NCBI RefSeq assembly: GCF_050434925.1
Contig: NZ_JBNDJK010000001.1
Span: forward strand, 7,998,001 to 8,062,000
Length of the DNA stretch: 64,000 nt
Source of the DNA: Inquilinus ginsengisoli_B
GTDB taxonomy: Bacteria; Pseudomonadota; Alphaproteobacteria; DSM-16000; Inquilinaceae
Reading direction: 5' to 3'
Of the stretch, positions 1 through 7,887 are shown one piece after another; the stretch's first letter is position 1; each line of letters begins with the position of its first letter. Under the pieces are notes generated by a model, which was not told the DNA's origin, made no database searches, and saw only the letters and a program-made list of their open reading frames with translations. The position numbers were made by a program, and so were the translations under genes.

Positions 1-256
1 TATGGTCGACGCCGGTGCCGAAGCTGGCGATCAGCTTCAGCTGCGGCCCGGATCGGGCCAGCAGCTCGGCGTCGATCCGGTCGGTCACCGTCGGCACCAG
101 CACATCGGCCTCGGCCATCGCGGCGGCCAGCTGCTCCCGGTCCAGCGCCACGTCGTCGTGGTTCAGCCGGGTCTCGAACAGCTCCATCATCCGGGTCTCG
201 ATGACATCCGGCAGCTTGCGCGTGACGATGACGAGCGGACGTTTTCTCTCGACCAT
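1..256 (-). CDS. 2-hydroxyacid dehydrogenase, N-terminal part (window edge)
   Basis: The first 85 codons of a gene running off the left edge. The product opens with MVERKRPLVIVTRKLPDVIE and continues through LVPTVTDRIDAELL to IASFGTGVDH. This is the N-terminal substrate-binding lobe of the D-isomer-specific 2-hydroxyacid dehydrogenase family, which reduces glyoxylate, hydroxypyruvate or related 2-oxoacids with NAD(P)H in the cytoplasm. The RKLP-VxxR opening is common in glyoxylate/hydroxypyruvate reductases of the GyaR type, but the NAD-binding and catalytic Arg-Glu-His part lies outside the window, so substrate cannot be assigned. ATG at 256 is the first start in frame with the homology. It is divergent from the CDP-alcohol phosphatidyltransferase gene. 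Confidence 0.8.
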   Translation of the reverse strand, partial: MVERKRPLVIVTRKLPDVIETRMMELFETRLNHDDVALDREQLAAAMAEADVLVPTVTDRIDAELLARSGPQLKLIASFGTGVDH

Positions 257-395
257 GGCGAAACCAGTCCCGGCAACCCCGTTTGCGCCTCATAGAGCAA
301 GCCGGCCGCGCGATTGTCCAGAGCCGGACTGTGACCGAGGTCACCGTCCGACCGAAGAGTCGCGTAGGATAGTGCCGAAGACCGGCGGAAGGATC

Positions 396-1139
396 ATGCG
401 GGACGAGACCGATTTTCGTGGCGCGCTGCAGCGGCAGGCGCGGTGGCCTTTGACGGCGGGAGCAGTCGCGCTCGCCGCGCTGGCGCTTCCGCTGGCCGTC
501 GACCCGACGCTCGGCGCCGCCTTCGTGGCGCGGGCCGAGCTGCTGTATTGCGGCATCGCCACGCTGATCCTGGCCAGCCTCGCCGCCCATGCGCCGCATC
601 GCCGCTTCGGCCCGGCCAACACGGTGACGCTGTCCCGGATCGTGTTGATCTGCCTGCTGGCCGCGCTGATGGGCACGGCGGCGCCGGACGAGGACTGCCT
701 GTGGCTGATCGCCGGGTTCGCCACGCTGGCCCTGGCGCTGGACGGGGTCGACGGCTGGGCGGCCCGGCGCAGCGGCCTGGCCTCCCGCTTCGGCGCCCGA
801 TTCGACATGGAGGCCGACGCCTTCTTCGTCCTGGTCCTGTCCGTGCTGGTCTGGCAATGGGGCAAGGTCGGGATCTGGGTGCTGCTGATCGGGGCGATGC
901 GCTACCTCTACGTGGCGGCCGGCGCCGCCTGGCCCTGGCTGCGCGCGCCGGTGCCGGACAGCATCGCCCGCAAGACCGTCTGCGTGATCCAGATCCTGGT
1001 GCTGATCGCCTGCCTGGCACCGCCGGTGCCGCGTTCGCTGGCCGAGGTGCTGGCGGCGGGCGCGCTGGCGCTGCTGGGCTGGTCCTTCGGCCGCGACGTG
1101 GTCTGGCTGCGGCGGCAGCGGCAGCGGCTGCCGGCATGA
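396..1139 (+). CDS. CDP-alcohol phosphatidyltransferase family membrane protein
   Basis: A 247-residue integral membrane enzyme with about six hydrophobic segments. Residues 119-141 carry the family signature, read as DGWAAR, then eight residues, then G133, D137 and D141, with an additional D116. These aspartates bind metal and the CDP-linked substrate in phosphatidyltransferases that move a phosphatidyl or alcohol-phosphate group to an alcohol in the inner membrane. The N-terminal ~65 residues form extra hydrophobic segments before the catalytic core. ATG 396 was chosen because a purine-rich GGAAGGA lies just upstream and homology starts shortly after. Its stop overlaps the next start (ATGA at 1136-1139), so it is translationally coupled to the methyltransferase. 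The acceptor alcohol is unknown. Confidence 0.85.
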   Translation: MRDETDFRGALQRQARWPLTAGAVALAALALPLAVDPTLGAAFVARAELLYCGIATLILASLAAHAPHRRFGPANTVTLSRIVLICLLAALMGTAAPDEDCLWLIAGFATLALALDGVDGWAARRSGLASRFGARFDMEADAFFVLVLSVLVWQWGKVGIWVLLIGAMRYLYVAAGAAWPWLRAPVPDSIARKTVCVIQILVLIACLAPPVPRSLAEVLAAGALALLGWSFGRDVVWLRRQRQRLPA

Positions 1140-1882
1140 ACGCCATCGCCCGCGCCGCCGGCATCGCCCGGTCCCTCGCGATCTACCGCGGCATCCCGGG
1201 CCGCTCTGCCCGTTTCCGGCGCTTCTTCTCGACCCTGATCCGTCCCGGCGACCTGTGCTTCGACATCGGTGCTCATGTCGGCAACCGCAGCCTGTGCTGG
1301 GCTGGACTCGGCGCCCGGGTGGTGGCGGTCGAGCCGCAGCCCGATCTCGCCCGGCTGCTGCGCCACAGCTTCCGCTCCCATCCCGGCATCACCCTGGTCG
1401 AAAGCGCGGTCGGCGCTACCCCGGGCACCGCCACCCTGCATCTCAGCAGCCGCACGCCGACGGTCGCCAGCCTGTCGCCCGACTGGATCGAGACGGTGTC
1501 GAAGGCGGAGAGCTTCGCCTCGATCCGCTGGGACCGGCGGGTCGAGGTGCCGGTGACGACGCTGGACGCGCTGATCGGCCGCTTCGGCACCCCCGCCTTC
1601 TGCAAGATCGATGTCGAGGGCTTCGAGGCCGAGGTGCTGGCCGGGCTGTCCCGGCCCCTTCCCCTCCTGTCGGTCGAATATGTCCCGGCAGCGCTGCCGG
1701 CCACCCTCGCCGCGCTGGACCGGATCGAGGCGCTGGGCCGCTGCCGCTTCCAGGTCTCGATCGGCGAAACCGGGCGCTTCCTGTGGCCGAACTGGCGTGA
1801 GGGGCACGAAGTGCGGGCCTGGCTGTTGACTCGATCGCCGGGGGACCGCTCCGGCGACATCTACGCGCGGGCCGAGGCATGA
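1136..1882 (+). CDS. FkbM family SAM-dependent methyltransferase
   Basis: A 248-residue protein with the SAM-binding Rossmann signature DIGAHVGNRS (residues 43-52), an acidic post-beta2 residue in AVEPQP (64-69) and the FkbM hallmark KIDVEGFEAEVLAGL near residue 165. FkbM-type enzymes are usually O-methyltransferases acting on sugars, polyketides or lipid-linked glycans. No signal peptide is seen, so it should be cytoplasmic. It overlaps the genes on both sides by four bases (1136-1139 and 1879-1882), placing it in one co-translated unit with the CDP-alcohol phosphatidyltransferase and the RibD-like reductase. The substrate is probably made by that cluster but cannot be named. Confidence 0.85.
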   Translation: MNAIARAAGIARSLAIYRGIPGRSARFRRFFSTLIRPGDLCFDIGAHVGNRSLCWAGLGARVVAVEPQPDLARLLRHSFRSHPGITLVESAVGATPGTATLHLSSRTPTVASLSPDWIETVSKAESFASIRWDRRVEVPVTTLDALIGRFGTPAFCKIDVEGFEAEVLAGLSRPLPLLSVEYVPAALPATLAALDRIEALGRCRFQVSIGETGRFLWPNWREGHEVRAWLLTRSPGDRSGDIYARAEA

Positions 1883-2634
1883 TGGACACCGCCTGGATCT
1901 GGCTGCTCGACCGCCGCGCCGGCCGGCCGGAGGCGCCGCTGCCCTCCGACACTGCGGCGCGCGACCGGATCGCGCTGCTGCGGCCCTTCGCCGAGGCCGA
2001 GGGCCGCTTCGCCCTGGCCCATCTCGGCCAGAGCATCGACGGCCACATCGCCACCGGCTGCGGGCAGTCGCAATACGTCACCGGTCCCTGCAACCTCGAC
2101 CATCTACACCGGCTGCGGGCGCTGGCCGACGCCGTGCTGGTCGGCGCCGGCACCGTCGCCCATGACGACCCGCGGCTGACCACCCGCCGGGTCGAGGGGC
2201 CGAACCCGGTGCGGGTGGTGCTGGATCCCGGCCGCCGGCTCGACGCCGGCCATGGCCTGTTCACCGACGGCGCCGCCCCGACCCTGCTGCTCTGCGCCGC
2301 CGACCGCGCCGACAAGCCGGCCGGCGGGGCCGAGATCATCGGCCTCGACGACCCCTGCCCGGCCGCGGTGCTGGACGCGCTGGCGGCGCGCGGGCTGCGG
2401 CGGGTGCTGATCGAGGGCGGCGGCACCACGGTGTCGCGCTTCCTCGCCGCCGGGATGCTGGACCGGCTGCATGTCGCGGTGGCGCCGATCATCATCGGCT
2501 CCGGCAAGGGCGGCCTGCGGCTGCCGGAGATCGCCCATCTCGACCAGGCCCTGCGCCCGCCCTGCCGCACCTATGCGATGGGCGGCGACGTGCTGTTCGA
2601 CTTCGATTTGCGGGGGATGGCCAGGCCGGCCTAA
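1879..2634 (+). CDS. RibD C-terminal-like pyrimidine/pterin reductase
   Basis: A 251-residue protein of the RibD_C / bacterial dihydrofolate-reductase-like fold. Supporting motifs are LAHLGQSIDGHIAT (residues 47-60), DAVLVGAGTVAHDDPRLTTR (84-103), RVVLDPGRR, and the C-terminal RVLIEGGGTTVSRFL followed by APIIIGSGKGG. In riboflavin synthesis this fold reduces the ribosyl group of an aminopyrimidine with NADPH. The N-terminal deaminase domain of full RibD is absent and is replaced by about 45 residues without a recognisable domain. Co-translation with a methyltransferase and a facing QueD-like gene argues for a role in a modified pterin or pyrimidine rather than housekeeping riboflavin synthesis. 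That role is inferred. Confidence 0.8.
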   Translation: MMDTAWIWLLDRRAGRPEAPLPSDTAARDRIALLRPFAEAEGRFALAHLGQSIDGHIATGCGQSQYVTGPCNLDHLHRLRALADAVLVGAGTVAHDDPRLTTRRVEGPNPVRVVLDPGRRLDAGHGLFTDGAAPTLLLCAADRADKPAGGAEIIGLDDPCPAAVLDALAARGLRRVLIEGGGTTVSRFLAAGMLDRLHVAVAPIIIGSGKGGLRLPEIAHLDQALRPPCRTYAMGGDVLFDFDLRGMARPA

Positions 2635-3674
2635 CCGACCAAATCCAGCTCATGCGCGAAGGCGGCGGCCTGGGCCGGCCAGCCGGGAAGCCGGGCGCGG
2701 GCCGCCAGACCGGCCGCGCGCAGCCGCAGCCGCGCCCCGGGATCGGTCAGCAGGCCGCGCAGCGCCCCGGTCAGTGCGTCGACATCGCCCGGCGGCACCA
2801 GGATTCCGGCATCGGGCGGCACCGTGTCCGGGATCGCGCCGCCGGTGGTGCTGACGATCGGCAGGCCGCGCGCCGAGGCCTCGGCCAGGGCCATGCCGTA
2901 GCCCTCGTGATGCGACGGCAGCACGAACAGGTCGGAGCGGTCGTAGTGCCGCAGCAGCGTCGGCTCGTCGATCTCGCCGAGGAAGCGGATGCGGCCGGAC
3001 AGGCCGGCGTGCTCCGCCGCCGCCAGCACCGCCCGGGCATGCTCCGCATCGCGCTCCAGGCTGCCGGCGCAGACCAGCCGCCAGGGCAGCCCGGCCAGCC
3101 GCTGCAGCGCGGCGACGAGGTCAAGATAGCCCTTGCGCGGCGTCAGCGTGGCGACGCAGAGCAGCACCGGCGCCGCCTCGCCCGAGCCCTGGGCCGGCGG
3201 GGTCGGATCGGTGCCCGGCAGCACCACGCCGATCCGCCCGGCCGCGACGCCGTAGCCGTGCAGGTCGCGAGCCGTGCCGGGGCTGGTGACGATCACCCGC
3301 CGCGCCGCCGCCAGCGCCTGCCGCTCGCTGGCCTCCAGCGACTGGCGCTGCGCCGGGCTCAGCCCGTTCTCGAAGGCGAGCGGGTGGTGGATCAGCGCCA
3401 CCAGCCGCAGCCGCGACGCCTCCGCGGCCATCTGCTGCGGCAGCACGCTGAAGGCCAGCCCGTCGACTATGGTTGGCGCATCATCCGGCAGGCCGCGCAG
3501 CACCGCGGCGGCCTCCACCGCCTCGGCCTCGCTTGGAAAGGGAAATCCGTCTCCCAGCCGATGCAGCGTCACCGGCCGGCCGAGCCCTCGCAGCCCCTCG
3601 ACGATGCGCTTGTCGTAGATGTACCCGCCGGTGCGCGATTCCGGATCGCCCGGCAGCAGGAAGGCGATGCTCAT
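2631..3674 (-). CDS. Glycosyltransferase family 4 (GT-B fold)
   Basis: A 347-residue cytoplasmic retaining glycosyltransferase. The acceptor domain begins MSIAFLLPGDPESRTGGYIY. The donor domain contains LLCVATLTPRKGYLDLVAAL (171-190) and the GT4 E-x7-E motif HHEGYGMALAEA (E257 and E265), which contacts the nucleotide-sugar. IHHPLAFENGL (95-105) matches the acceptor-side loop of family members. Its stop overlaps the stop of the convergent RibD-like gene by three bases, and its ATG overlaps the TGA of nothing upstream except the QueD-like gene end (ATGA at 3671-3674), so it is translationally coupled to that gene. Donor sugar and acceptor are unknown. Confidence 0.85.
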   Translation of the reverse strand: MSIAFLLPGDPESRTGGYIYDKRIVEGLRGLGRPVTLHRLGDGFPFPSEAEAVEAAAVLRGLPDDAPTIVDGLAFSVLPQQMAAEASRLRLVALIHHPLAFENGLSPAQRQSLEASERQALAAARRVIVTSPGTARDLHGYGVAAGRIGVVLPGTDPTPPAQGSGEAAPVLLCVATLTPRKGYLDLVAALQRLAGLPWRLVCAGSLERDAEHARAVLAAAEHAGLSGRIRFLGEIDEPTLLRHYDRSDLFVLPSHHEGYGMALAEASARGLPIVSTTGGAIPDTVPPDAGILVPPGDVDALTGALRGLLTDPGARLRLRAAGLAARARLPGWPAQAAAFAHELDLVG

Positions 3675-4075
3675 CGCGCCAGCCGGCCCTCATAGGAGGC
3701 CCAGGCGACATGCGATTCGTGCAGGGTCACGGCCAGGCTCTCGATCGCCGCCGCGCCGGCCCCGAGCTCGCCCGCCGCGATCCGCGTGGCAATGCGGTCG
3801 AAGATGGTGCGGGCCAGCACCTCGGTCGTGGTGTTGCGGCCGGCGAAGGCGGCCTCGTCGTCCAGGTTGCGGTAGTTCAGCTCGTCCATCACCGTCTTCA
3901 GCGCGGTCGAGGCCAGGCCGATATCGACGACGATGCCGTCTTCGTCCAGCTCCGCCCGGCGGAAGGCCAGGTCGACGACATAGGTGGCGCCGTGCAGCTT
4001 CTGCGCCGGGCCGAACACGGCGCCGCGGAAGCTGTGGGCGATCATGAAATGGTCGCGGACCGAAACCGTGTACAT
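3671..4075 (-). CDS. 6-carboxytetrahydropterin synthase/PTPS-like protein with degenerate active site
   Basis: A 134-residue T-fold protein aligning end to end with QueD/PTPS: FMIAHSF (10-16), KLHGATY (26-32), DELNYRNLDD (64-73), NTTTEVLARTIFD (81-93) and LAVTLHES (114-121). QueD normally converts 7,8-dihydroneopterin triphosphate to carboxytetrahydropterin. Compared with the E. coli CxxLHGH motif, the catalytic Cys is Ala24 and the last zinc-binding His is Ala30; the LDHH motif reads LNYR. H14, H28 and E120 remain. It may bind a pterin without canonical chemistry or catalyse something different. ATG 4075 is chosen over a start 33 bases upstream because GGAGG precedes it at good spacing, within the last codons of the upstream dehydrogenase gene. 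Confidence 0.8.
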   Translation of the reverse strand: MYTVSVRDHFMIAHSFRGAVFGPAQKLHGATYVVDLAFRRAELDEDGIVVDIGLASTALKTVMDELNYRNLDDEAAFAGRNTTTEVLARTIFDRIATRIAAGELGAGAAAIESLAVTLHESHVAWASYEGRLAR

Positions 4076-4077
4076 GC

Positions 4078-5052
4078 TTAGTCCTCCGGGTAGCGGATGC
4101 GCTGGCACAGCGCGCCGGCGGGGTCGGCCGCCAGCCGGGCCAGCACCTCGGGCAGGTCGTCGAAATCGCAGTCGCCGCTGAACAGCACATCCAGCGCCGG
4201 GTCGAGCAGCAGTTCCAGCGCCTTCCTCATGCGCCGGGCATGGTCCCAGCGCGGCCGCTGCGCCGTCGCCACCATCCCGACCTGGGAGGAGCGCAGGGTC
4301 AGGCGCCGGGAATGGAAGGCCTCGCCCAGCGGCAGCAGCACCGGCGTGCCGCCGTACCAGCTGGCCTCGACCACCGTGGCCTCGACCCCGGCGAGGCCGA
4401 GCGCAGTCGCCGCGCCCTTGGGGTGGCCGCTGGCATGGATCACCAGGTCCTGGTCGCCCGGCGCGTCCGGCGGCAGGGCGAAGCCGACGCCGAGCGCCGC
4501 GGCGACCGCCGCCCGGCCGGGATCGGTGTCGACCAGCGTCACCGTGCAGCCCGGGATCCGCCCGGCCAGCCGCGCCACCAGGCAGCCGACGACGCCGGCG
4601 CCGACCACGGCGATGCTGTCGCCCGGCCGCGCCGCCGAGTCCCAGACCACGTTCAGCGCCGTCTCCATGTTGGCGGCCAGCACCGCCCGCTCCGGCGGCA
4701 GGCCCTCGGGCAGCGGCGTCACCGCCGTGGCCGGCACCACGTAGCGAGTCTGATGCGGGAACAGGCAGAACACGTCGCGGCCCAGCAGCGCCTCCGGCCC
4801 GGCCTCGACCGTGCCGACATTGATGTAGCCGTACTTCACCGGCCCGGGGAACACGCCGGCCTGGAACGGCGCCCGCATCGCCTGGTGCTGGCTGGGCGGC
4901 ACCTTGCCCTGGAACACCAGCGCCTCGGTGCCGCGGCTGAGGCCGCCGAAGCGGGCCCGCACCCGCACCTCGCCGGGCCCCGGCTCGGGCAAGGTCTCGG
5001 TGCCGATCCGGGCCTGGCCCGGCTTGAGGATCCAGAGGGCGCGCGCATCCAT
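4078..5052 (-). CDS. MDR-superfamily (zinc-binding-like) dehydrogenase lacking zinc ligands
   Basis: A 324-residue medium-chain dehydrogenase/reductase. The N-terminal GroES-like domain reads PEPGPGEVRVRARFGGLSRG, and the Rossmann domain has GAGVVG at 151-156 followed by an acidic residue in LVDTDPGR, which favours NAD(H). At the position where alcohol dehydrogenases carry the catalytic-zinc Cys (CGTD-type loop) this protein has GLSRGTE, and the GHE motif is replaced by KYGYINVG, so no catalytic zinc is expected. BchC-like MDR proteins share this arrangement. ATG 5052 gives a start at the family N-terminus; longer in-frame extensions have no homology. It sits two bases upstream of the QueD-like gene and is clearly in one operon with it and the GT4 gene. 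Confidence 0.8.
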   Translation of the reverse strand: MDARALWILKPGQARIGTETLPEPGPGEVRVRARFGGLSRGTEALVFQGKVPPSQHQAMRAPFQAGVFPGPVKYGYINVGTVEAGPEALLGRDVFCLFPHQTRYVVPATAVTPLPEGLPPERAVLAANMETALNVVWDSAARPGDSIAVVGAGVVGCLVARLAGRIPGCTVTLVDTDPGRAAVAAALGVGFALPPDAPGDQDLVIHASGHPKGAATALGLAGVEATVVEASWYGGTPVLLPLGEAFHSRRLTLRSSQVGMVATAQRPRWDHARRMRKALELLLDPALDVLFSGDCDFDDLPEVLARLAADPAGALCQRIRYPED

Positions 5053-5221
5053 GATGCCCCTGGAATAAGCCGCCGCGGCGCCCCTGGCCAGAGGCCAGCG
5101 CCGCGTGCCGGCCAGACAGGACGGGAAAAACCGGCTACCGCTGCAACGGAGGGACCGGCCTCGCGCATTGTCTCCGGCCAGTGGGTTCCGTAGCTTGGGG
5201 GCCGCAATCGGGAGGATGGGC

Positions 5222-6682
5222 ATGTTTCTCGGCATCGATCTCGGGACCTCGGGGGTCAAGGTGGTGCTGGTCGACGGCGACCAGCGCGTGGTCGACCAGG
5301 AGGCGGTGCCGCTCTCCGTCTCCCGCCCGCATCCGCTGTGGAGCGAGCAGGACCCCGAGGAATGGTGGCGCGCCGCCGATCAGGCCGTGGTCGCGCTCAA
5401 GGCCCGGCACGCCCAGGCCCTGTCCGGCGTCCGTGGCATCGGCCTGTCCGGCCAGATGCACGGCGCCACCCTCCTGGACGCGGCCGACCGCCCGATTCGC
5501 CCGGCGATCCTGTGGAACGACGGCCGCGCCGGCGCCGAATGCGCCGAGCTGGAGCGGCGCGAGCCGCGCTCCCGCGCGATCACCGGCAACCTGGCGATGC
5601 CCGGCTTCACCGCGCCGAAGCTGCTGTGGGTGGCGGCGCATGAGCCCGACGACTTCGCCCGCACCCGCCGGGTGCTGCTGCCGAAGGACTATCTCCGCCT
5701 GCGCATGACCGGCGCCGCGGCCTCGGAGATGTCGGACGCCGCCGGCACGCTGTGGCTCGATGTCGGCGCCCGGCGCTGGTCCGAGGCGATGCTGGCGGCC
5801 ACCGGCCTGCCGCTCTCGGCGATGCCGGAGCTGTTCGAGGGCAGCCAAGCCACGGGGACGCTGCGGCCCGAGGTCGCCGCAGCCTGGGGCGTGCCGGCCG
5901 ATGCGGTGGTGGCCGGCGGGGCCGGTGACAACGCCGCCGGGGCCGCCGGAGTCGGCGTGATCCGCCCGGGCGACGCCTTCCTGTCGCTCGGCACCTCCGG
6001 CGTGCTGTTCGTCGCCGATGCCGGCTTCGCGCCGAACCCGGCCGAGGCCGTCCACGCCTTCTGCCACTGCCTGCCGGGCACCTGGCACCGCATGTCGGTG
6101 ATCCTCAGCGCCGCCTCGGCCCTGTCCTGGCTGGCCCGCCTCCTGGGCGGCACCGAGCCGGAGCTGCTGGCGGAGGCCGAGGCCGCCGATCCGGACATCG
6201 GCGACCTCTTGTTCCTGCCCTACCTCTCCGGCGAGCGCACGCCGCACAACGACCCGACCGCGACCGGCGTCTTCCTCGGCCTGACCCATGCGACCGGACG
6301 GCCGCAGCTGGTCCGCGCCCTGCTGGAGGGCGTGGCCTTCGCCTTCGCCGACGGCCAAGCGGCCCTGACCGCGGCGGGCACCGCGATCGGCGAGGTGTCG
6401 GTGATCGGCGGCGGCGCCCGGTCGCCGTTCTGGGGCCGGATCCTGGCGGCGGCGCTGAACCGGCCGCTGCACTACCCGTCCGGCGGCGAGCTGGGCCCCG
6501 CCTTCGGCGCCGCCCGCCTCGGCCGCCTGGCCGCCACCGGCGAGGCGGCCGAGGCCGTCTGCACCCGGCCGCAGACCGCCCATGTGGTCGAGCCGGACGC
6601 CGGGCTGGCCGAGCGCTACGCCCAGAAGTACGAGCGCTTCCGCGCCCTGTACCCGATGCTGAAGCCGGCCTGGCGGGGGTAG
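5222..6682 (+). CDS. xylB: Xylulokinase
   Basis: A 486-residue FGGY-family carbohydrate kinase, the usual XylB length. It phosphorylates D-xylulose with ATP to xylulose 5-phosphate for the pentose phosphate pathway. Visible motifs are the N-terminal phosphate loop LGIDLGTSGVKVVLVD (residues 3-18), GIGLSGQMHGATLLD, AILWNDGRA, the central GAGDNAAGAAGVGVI, LSLGTSGV, PYLSGERTPHNDP and the C-terminal VIGGGARSPFW adenosine motif. GQMHG and WNDxR are typical of xylulokinases. ATG 5222 is preferred over ATG 5216 because GGGAGG at 5210-5215 then lies at proper spacing. No xylose isomerase or transporter gene is adjacent, so this is an isolated copy; a related ketose kinase role is possible. Confidence 0.88.
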   Translation: MFLGIDLGTSGVKVVLVDGDQRVVDQEAVPLSVSRPHPLWSEQDPEEWWRAADQAVVALKARHAQALSGVRGIGLSGQMHGATLLDAADRPIRPAILWNDGRAGAECAELERREPRSRAITGNLAMPGFTAPKLLWVAAHEPDDFARTRRVLLPKDYLRLRMTGAAASEMSDAAGTLWLDVGARRWSEAMLAATGLPLSAMPELFEGSQATGTLRPEVAAAWGVPADAVVAGGAGDNAAGAAGVGVIRPGDAFLSLGTSGVLFVADAGFAPNPAEAVHAFCHCLPGTWHRMSVILSAASALSWLARLLGGTEPELLAEAEAADPDIGDLLFLPYLSGERTPHNDPTATGVFLGLTHATGRPQLVRALLEGVAFAFADGQAALTAAGTAIGEVSVIGGGARSPFWGRILAAALNRPLHYPSGGELGPAFGAARLGRLAATGEAAEAVCTRPQTAHVVEPDAGLAERYAQKYERFRALYPMLKPAWRG

Positions 6683-6703
6683 GACCAGACGCGGAGACCA
6701 GCC

Positions 6704-6919
6704 GTGGAAAAGGTGTATCTCGTCTGGCACACGCATCCGCTCCCCGACGGCTCCGACGATGCCAAGCTGATCGGCGTCTATCGCAGTGAGGCCGCCGCTC
6801 GGGCGGCGATCGAGCGTGTCGCCGACTGGCCCGGCTTCCGCGATCACCCCTATGGCTTCGAGATCAGCCCGTACGAGCTCGATCGTGATCAATGGCGGGA
6901 GGGCTTTATCACCCTCTGA
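6704..6919 (+). CDS. Small conserved protein, DUF7336-like
   Basis: A 71-residue cytoplasmic protein beginning at GTG 6704 with a purine-rich upstream region (GCGGAGA). It reads MEKVYLVWHTHPLPDGSDDA, then KLIGVYRSEAAARAAIER, then GFEISPYELDRDQWREGF. This pattern, a beta strand with WHTHP, a KLIGVY strand, an amphipathic helix and a closing strand with W-EGF, matches a widespread family of small bacterial proteins of unknown function (DUF7336 as I recall it). It probably folds as a ferredoxin-like alpha/beta unit. It lies 21 bases after xylulokinase on the same strand and may be co-transcribed, though these proteins occur in many unrelated contexts. No function can be assigned. Confidence 0.75.
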   Translation: MEKVYLVWHTHPLPDGSDDAKLIGVYRSEAAARAAIERVADWPGFRDHPYGFEISPYELDRDQWREGFITL

Positions 6920-6931
6920 CCCGGCGGCGCC

Positions 6932-7795
6932 CTATTCGCCCGCCACCGCGCCGAGGCTGGCGATCACCACCAGGGCGATGCCGGCGAGCTGGGCCGGGCT
7001 GAGCGCCTGGCCGAGCACGACGAAGCCGATCAGCGTGCCCAGCGCCGGCTCCGCACTCATCAGGATGCCGAAGGCCCGTGTCGGCATCCGCCGCAGCGCC
7101 ATCATCTCCAGCGCATAGGGCAAGAGCGGCACCAGGATGGCGAGGCCGATGGTGATGCCCAGCACCGGCAGCGGGATGTGCCCGCCGTTCTCCGCCAGTC
7201 CCCAGGGCGTGGCGACCACCGCGGCGACGGCCAGCGACATGGTCAGCCCCTGCAGTCCCGCGAACGCCTGGCCGACCCGCTTCATCAGCAGGATGTAGAC
7301 CGCCCAGCCGAGGCCGGCGCCGAGGGCGAAGCCGGCGCCCACCGGGTCGACCGTCCAGTCCGACCCGTCATGCACCAGCAGCACCACGCCGACCAGGGCG
7401 AGGACCGGCCAGACCGCGTGCCAGGCGCGGCGCATGCCGAAGGCCGCGACGCCGAGCGGCCCGAGGAACTCGATCGCCGTGGCCAGGCCCAGCGGGATGC
7501 GGATCACGGCCTGGAAATAGCACAGCGTCATGCCGGCCATCGCCGCGCCCAGCAGGATCGCCCCGCGCCACTGCGCCCAGCTGTAGGAGAGAACCTTCGG
7601 CCGGGTCACCACGGCCAGCAGCAGCGCCGCCCAGGCCAGCCGCAGCCAGGTCGTGCCCAGCGGGCCGAAGCTGTCCAGCGTCGGCTTGGCCACGGCGGCG
7701 CCGAGCTGGACCAGGGTCATCGAGCCGACCGCCATCAGGGCGGCGGCGGCGATCCCCGCGGTGGTGCCCGGTGTGCTGTTGGAATCGGCCGCCAT
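6932..7795 (-). CDS. EamA/RhtA-type exporter (DMT superfamily)
   Basis: A 287-residue inner-membrane protein with about ten hydrophobic segments in two five-helix EamA repeats, the normal length for the drug/metabolite transporter superfamily. The first repeat includes FGPLGTTWLRLAWAALLLAV and the second MSAEPALGTLIGFVVLGQAL, the latter being the well-conserved end of the second EamA domain. GLATAIEFLGPLGVA is typical of RhtA-like threonine/homoserine exporters. It would export amino acids or related small metabolites. It is convergent with the DUF7336-like gene and followed by the same-strand LysE gene after about 90 bases. The specific substrate is not visible from sequence. Confidence 0.85.
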   Translation of the reverse strand: MAADSNSTPGTTAGIAAAALMAVGSMTLVQLGAAVAKPTLDSFGPLGTTWLRLAWAALLLAVVTRPKVLSYSWAQWRGAILLGAAMAGMTLCYFQAVIRIPLGLATAIEFLGPLGVAAFGMRRAWHAVWPVLALVGVVLLVHDGSDWTVDPVGAGFALGAGLGWAVYILLMKRVGQAFAGLQGLTMSLAVAAVVATPWGLAENGGHIPLPVLGITIGLAILVPLLPYALEMMALRRMPTRAFGILMSAEPALGTLIGFVVLGQALSPAQLAGIALVVIASLGAVAGE

Positions 7796-7887
7796 GCTGT
7801 CTGGATCCGGCTGTCGGTTGGGGCCGCAGTATAGCGAGGATCGAGAGTCGCGGCGGCGTCAGAGACCGTTTGGAGATGCGCGGGCGG

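Noticed and set aside
4240..5193. Plus-strand open frame opposite the MDR dehydrogenase
   Set aside because: Composition typical of an antisense shadow and no motif; the minus-strand gene has clear domains.
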